This document shows positions 62,425 through 64,000 of a stretch of DNA of 64,000 bases, one piece after another. Numbering within the stretch: the first letter of the stretch is position 1; each line of letters opens with the position of its first letter. Origin of the DNA: DASRHT01 sp035293765 (GTDB lineage: Bacteria; Chloroflexota; Ktedonobacteria; Ktedonobacterales; Ktedonobacteraceae); contig DATGMF010000025.1 in the NCBI GenBank assembly GCA_035293765.1, positions 62,001 through 126,000 on the forward strand. Reading direction: 5' to 3'. The notes beneath the pieces are model-generated. The model was not told where the DNA came from and did not search any database. It saw nothing but the letters and a program-made list of their open reading frames with translations. The translations under genes were made by a program, and so were the position numbers.

Positions 62425-62736
62425 ATGAATAAATGGGAGGATACCTGCTTGCTGAGCCAGCGGCAACTGGTTGACGAGTATTTTATAGAGGCGCGGGCCA
62501 AGTTGCTGGATGTGGCCGCCTTTCTGGACCGCCTGGATCGCTCGGTTGAGCGCAATGCCGAGGAGGATTTCAGGATGGTAGCGATGCAGTTGGCGTTGCG
62601 CATGTTATCGGAGGCCGCATCTGATCGCGTCTACTCGCTGCAAATGCTCTTTAGCGATGCGACAACCGAACCATTGGCGAAGCTAGATCATAAAAGTGCG
62701 TTTGGGGCATTTAACCATCGAAGAAGCGAGGGCTGA
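62425..62736 (+). CDS. Small helical protein in the ebo cluster, unknown function
   Basis: 103 residues, with AGGAG seven nt before the ATG. The whole protein looks alpha-helical (LLSQRQLVDEYFIEARAKLL, then DFRMVAMQLALRML). It does not show the EboA motifs I would expect, and EboA is larger. It sits between eboD and eboB with a two-base gap to the latter, so it is part of the unit. Function unknown. Confidence 0.65.
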   Translation: MNKWEDTCLLSQRQLVDEYFIEARAKLLDVAAFLDRLDRSVERNAEEDFRMVAMQLALRMLSEAASDRVYSLQMLFSDATTEPLAKLDHKSAFGAFNHRRSEG

Positions 62737-62738
62737 TA

Positions 62739-63569
62739 ATGCAGTATGTTGATATTCACGCTCATATGAGCTCCAGAACCACTGATGATTACGAGCATAT
62801 GGCGCTGACGGGCTGCGTTGCCCTGACGGAACCGGCCTTCTGGGCCGGGCATGATCGTCTCTCGCCAGAAGCCTTTGCCGACTATTTCAATCGTTTGACC
62901 AGTTTTGAGCCGGCGCGGGCTGCTAAATACGGCATTCAACATTATTGCTGGCTGTGCCTCAATCCGAAGGAGGGGGAAGATCGGGATATGGCGCGAGAGG
63001 TGCTGGCGCTGATCCCGTCGTTTCTTGAGCGGGCCAATGTGCTTGGCATCGGCGAGATCGGCCTGAATCGGGTCACCTATAACGAGATAGCGACGTTCAC
63101 GGACCATGTTGAACTGGCGTTGCAGTACGATCAGCTTATTCATATCCACACTCCTCACCTGGAAGATAAATATAAAGGGACCAGTGTGATTGTGAACACG
63201 CTGCTGGCGGAGCGTCGCGTCGTGCCGGGGCGCGTGCTGGTGGATCACGCGGAGGAGCATACCATCGGCATAATCTTGAAGCACGGCTTCTGGACGGGGC
63301 TGACGCTCTATCCACAGACGAAGACTTCGGCGGCGCGTGCAGTGGATATGATTGAGATCTACGGTAGTGAGCGTGTCTGCGTGGCCTCCGCCTGCGATTG
63401 GGGTCCCAGCCTGCCCACGGCTATCCCGCATTTTGTGCTGGAGATGCGCCGTCGCGGTCACTCCGAGCGCCTGATCCATAAGATCGTCTACGAGAATCCG
63501 GTGGAGTTCCTCAGCCAGTCGCCCCGCTTTCGCCTGGCAACAAGCGCGAGCCTGGCACAGGTTTTGTAA
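62739..63569 (+). CDS. eboB: EboB, TatD-family metal-dependent hydrolase
   Basis: 276 residues. DIHAHM at residues 5-10 gives the HxH metal site. GIGEIGLNRVT, HIHTPHLEDK, VDHAEEHTI and the late ACDWGP are the other TatD-like metal ligands. In ebo clusters a TatD relative of this type accompanies EboC/EboD/EboE. It follows the small unknown gene by 2 bp and precedes eboE. The ribosome site is weak, in keeping with coupling. Confidence 0.85.
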   Translation: MQYVDIHAHMSSRTTDDYEHMALTGCVALTEPAFWAGHDRLSPEAFADYFNRLTSFEPARAAKYGIQHYCWLCLNPKEGEDRDMAREVLALIPSFLERANVLGIGEIGLNRVTYNEIATFTDHVELALQYDQLIHIHTPHLEDKYKGTSVIVNTLLAERRVVPGRVLVDHAEEHTIGIILKHGFWTGLTLYPQTKTSAARAVDMIEIYGSERVCVASACDWGPSLPTAIPHFVLEMRRRGHSERLIHKIVYENPVEFLSQSPRFRLATSASLAQVL

Positions 63570-63579
63570 ATGGCGGTCG

Positions 63580-63611
63580 GTAGGGACTCCCGCGATGAAT
63601 CGGGGAGCTAC
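63580..63611. repeat. GTAGGGAC-family inverted repeat between eboB and eboE
   Basis: GTAGGGACTCCC and the later CGGGGAGCTAC are imperfect arms around a GCGATGAATC centre. The centre resembles the GCGATAAATC units in the rib operon. Lies 10 bp after the eboB stop. Confidence 0.6.
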
Positions 63612-63647
63612 AGCGCGTCCAACTAATTGAAGGAGGGGGCAGGCGTT

Positions 63648-64000
63648 ATGCGTGTGCATGTAGATACGGGGCCGGAGGCATTGTTCCACCTGACATATTG
63701 CACCAATATCCATCCCGGCAATGGATGGAGCGAGGTCTATGCCAATCTGCAACGATACGGACCCGCGCTGAAGCAGCGCCTCGCGCCTGATGCTCATTTT
63801 GGCATCGGGTTACGTCTCTCAGGGAAAGAGAGCCGCGAACTGTTGCATGGAGATCGCTTGCAACAATTTCTGCAATTTCTCCAGGTGCAGGGGCTTTACG
63901 TATTCACGCTCAACGGCTTCCCGTACGGTCCGTTTCATCAGCTACCGGTCAAGGCCAATGTCTATACCCCGGACTGGCGCGATGATGAGCGCGTGCAGTA
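63648..64000 (+). CDS. eboE: EboE, sugar-isomerase-like TIM-barrel protein, 3' truncated
   Basis: 117 residues visible from ATG 63648, with GGAGGGGG upstream; the gene runs off the window. FHLTYCTNIHPGNGWSEVY, FGIGLRLS, LYVFTLNGFPYGPFHQ and NVYTPDWR are strongly characteristic of EboE, a xylose-isomerase-like TIM barrel. It completes the order eboD, unknown, eboB, eboE. EboC (UbiA-type prenyltransferase) is not in the window and may follow. Confidence 0.9.
   Translation, partial: MRVHVDTGPEALFHLTYCTNIHPGNGWSEVYANLQRYGPALKQRLAPDAHFGIGLRLSGKESRELLHGDRLQQFLQFLQVQGLYVFTLNGFPYGPFHQLPVKANVYTPDWRDDERVQ

Overview
The window looks like a chromosomal segment of a Ktedonobacteria-type member of the Chloroflexota. 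This is inferred from the mix of proteins, not from an rRNA or any search: a SARP/BTAD regulator, many STAND ATPases with WD40, TPR or HEAT repeats, a GT-C glycosyltransferase, a CtpE-like P-type ATPase, an ebo cluster, and many short GTAGGGRC-type intergenic repeats. No rRNA, tRNA, CRISPR array or insertion sequence was recognised. Starts were moved to internal codons where a Shine-Dalgarno sequence clearly favoured them.

Layout. 1-9.9 kb: a truncated SDR gene, a SARP-like regulator, an aminotransferase, an orphan hydrogenase-type maturation protease, an enoyl-CoA hydratase, then groES-groEL-htpG. 10.3-22.8 kb, all on the minus strand: a block of STAND and SIR2-like genes. In transcription order these are SIR2-like, STAND, STAND-TPR, radical SAM/SPASM, SIR2-MTAN nucleosidase fusion and STAND-WD40 (14 repeats). 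The two SIR2-like genes share a duplicated segment of about 0.93 kb that includes 93 bp of upstream DNA. This is the best candidate for an undescribed conflict (defence-like) system. 23.3-27.6 kb: a MarR-controlled heterodimeric ABC exporter. 27.8-34.6 kb: an M48 protease, then a riboflavin operon (ribD, ribBA, ribH, ribE and two passengers) under an FMN riboswitch.

34.7-38 kb: a membrane-anchored NACHT-HEAT protein. 38.2-45.3 kb: a nitrate-reductase-like operon (membrane subunit, Mo-bisPGD subunit, 4Fe-4S subunit, Tat-type Rieske protein, small membrane protein) divergent from a NarK-type transporter. 45.7-50.4 kb: a GT-C glycosyltransferase and a sulfate-activation operon (beta-propeller protein, cysC, sat). 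50.6-60.8 kb: small and single genes (basic peptide, SLT-like secreted protein, arsenate reductase, cytidylate-kinase-like protein, response regulator/kinase hybrid with a degenerate ATPase site, P-type ATPase, DUF2382 protein, M20 peptidase, Mrp ATPase). 61.1-64 kb: an ebo cluster (eboD, a small unknown gene, eboB, eboE cut by the window edge).

Two non-coding signals cross these regions. One is a dispersed family of GTAGGGRC/GYCCCTAC repeats that sits at gene ends and supplies the stop codon of ribD and eboD. The other is a palindrome ATTAC-N3-GTAAT placed at exact 17-bp spacing at two loci 35 kb apart, one of them inside the SIR2/STAND block.
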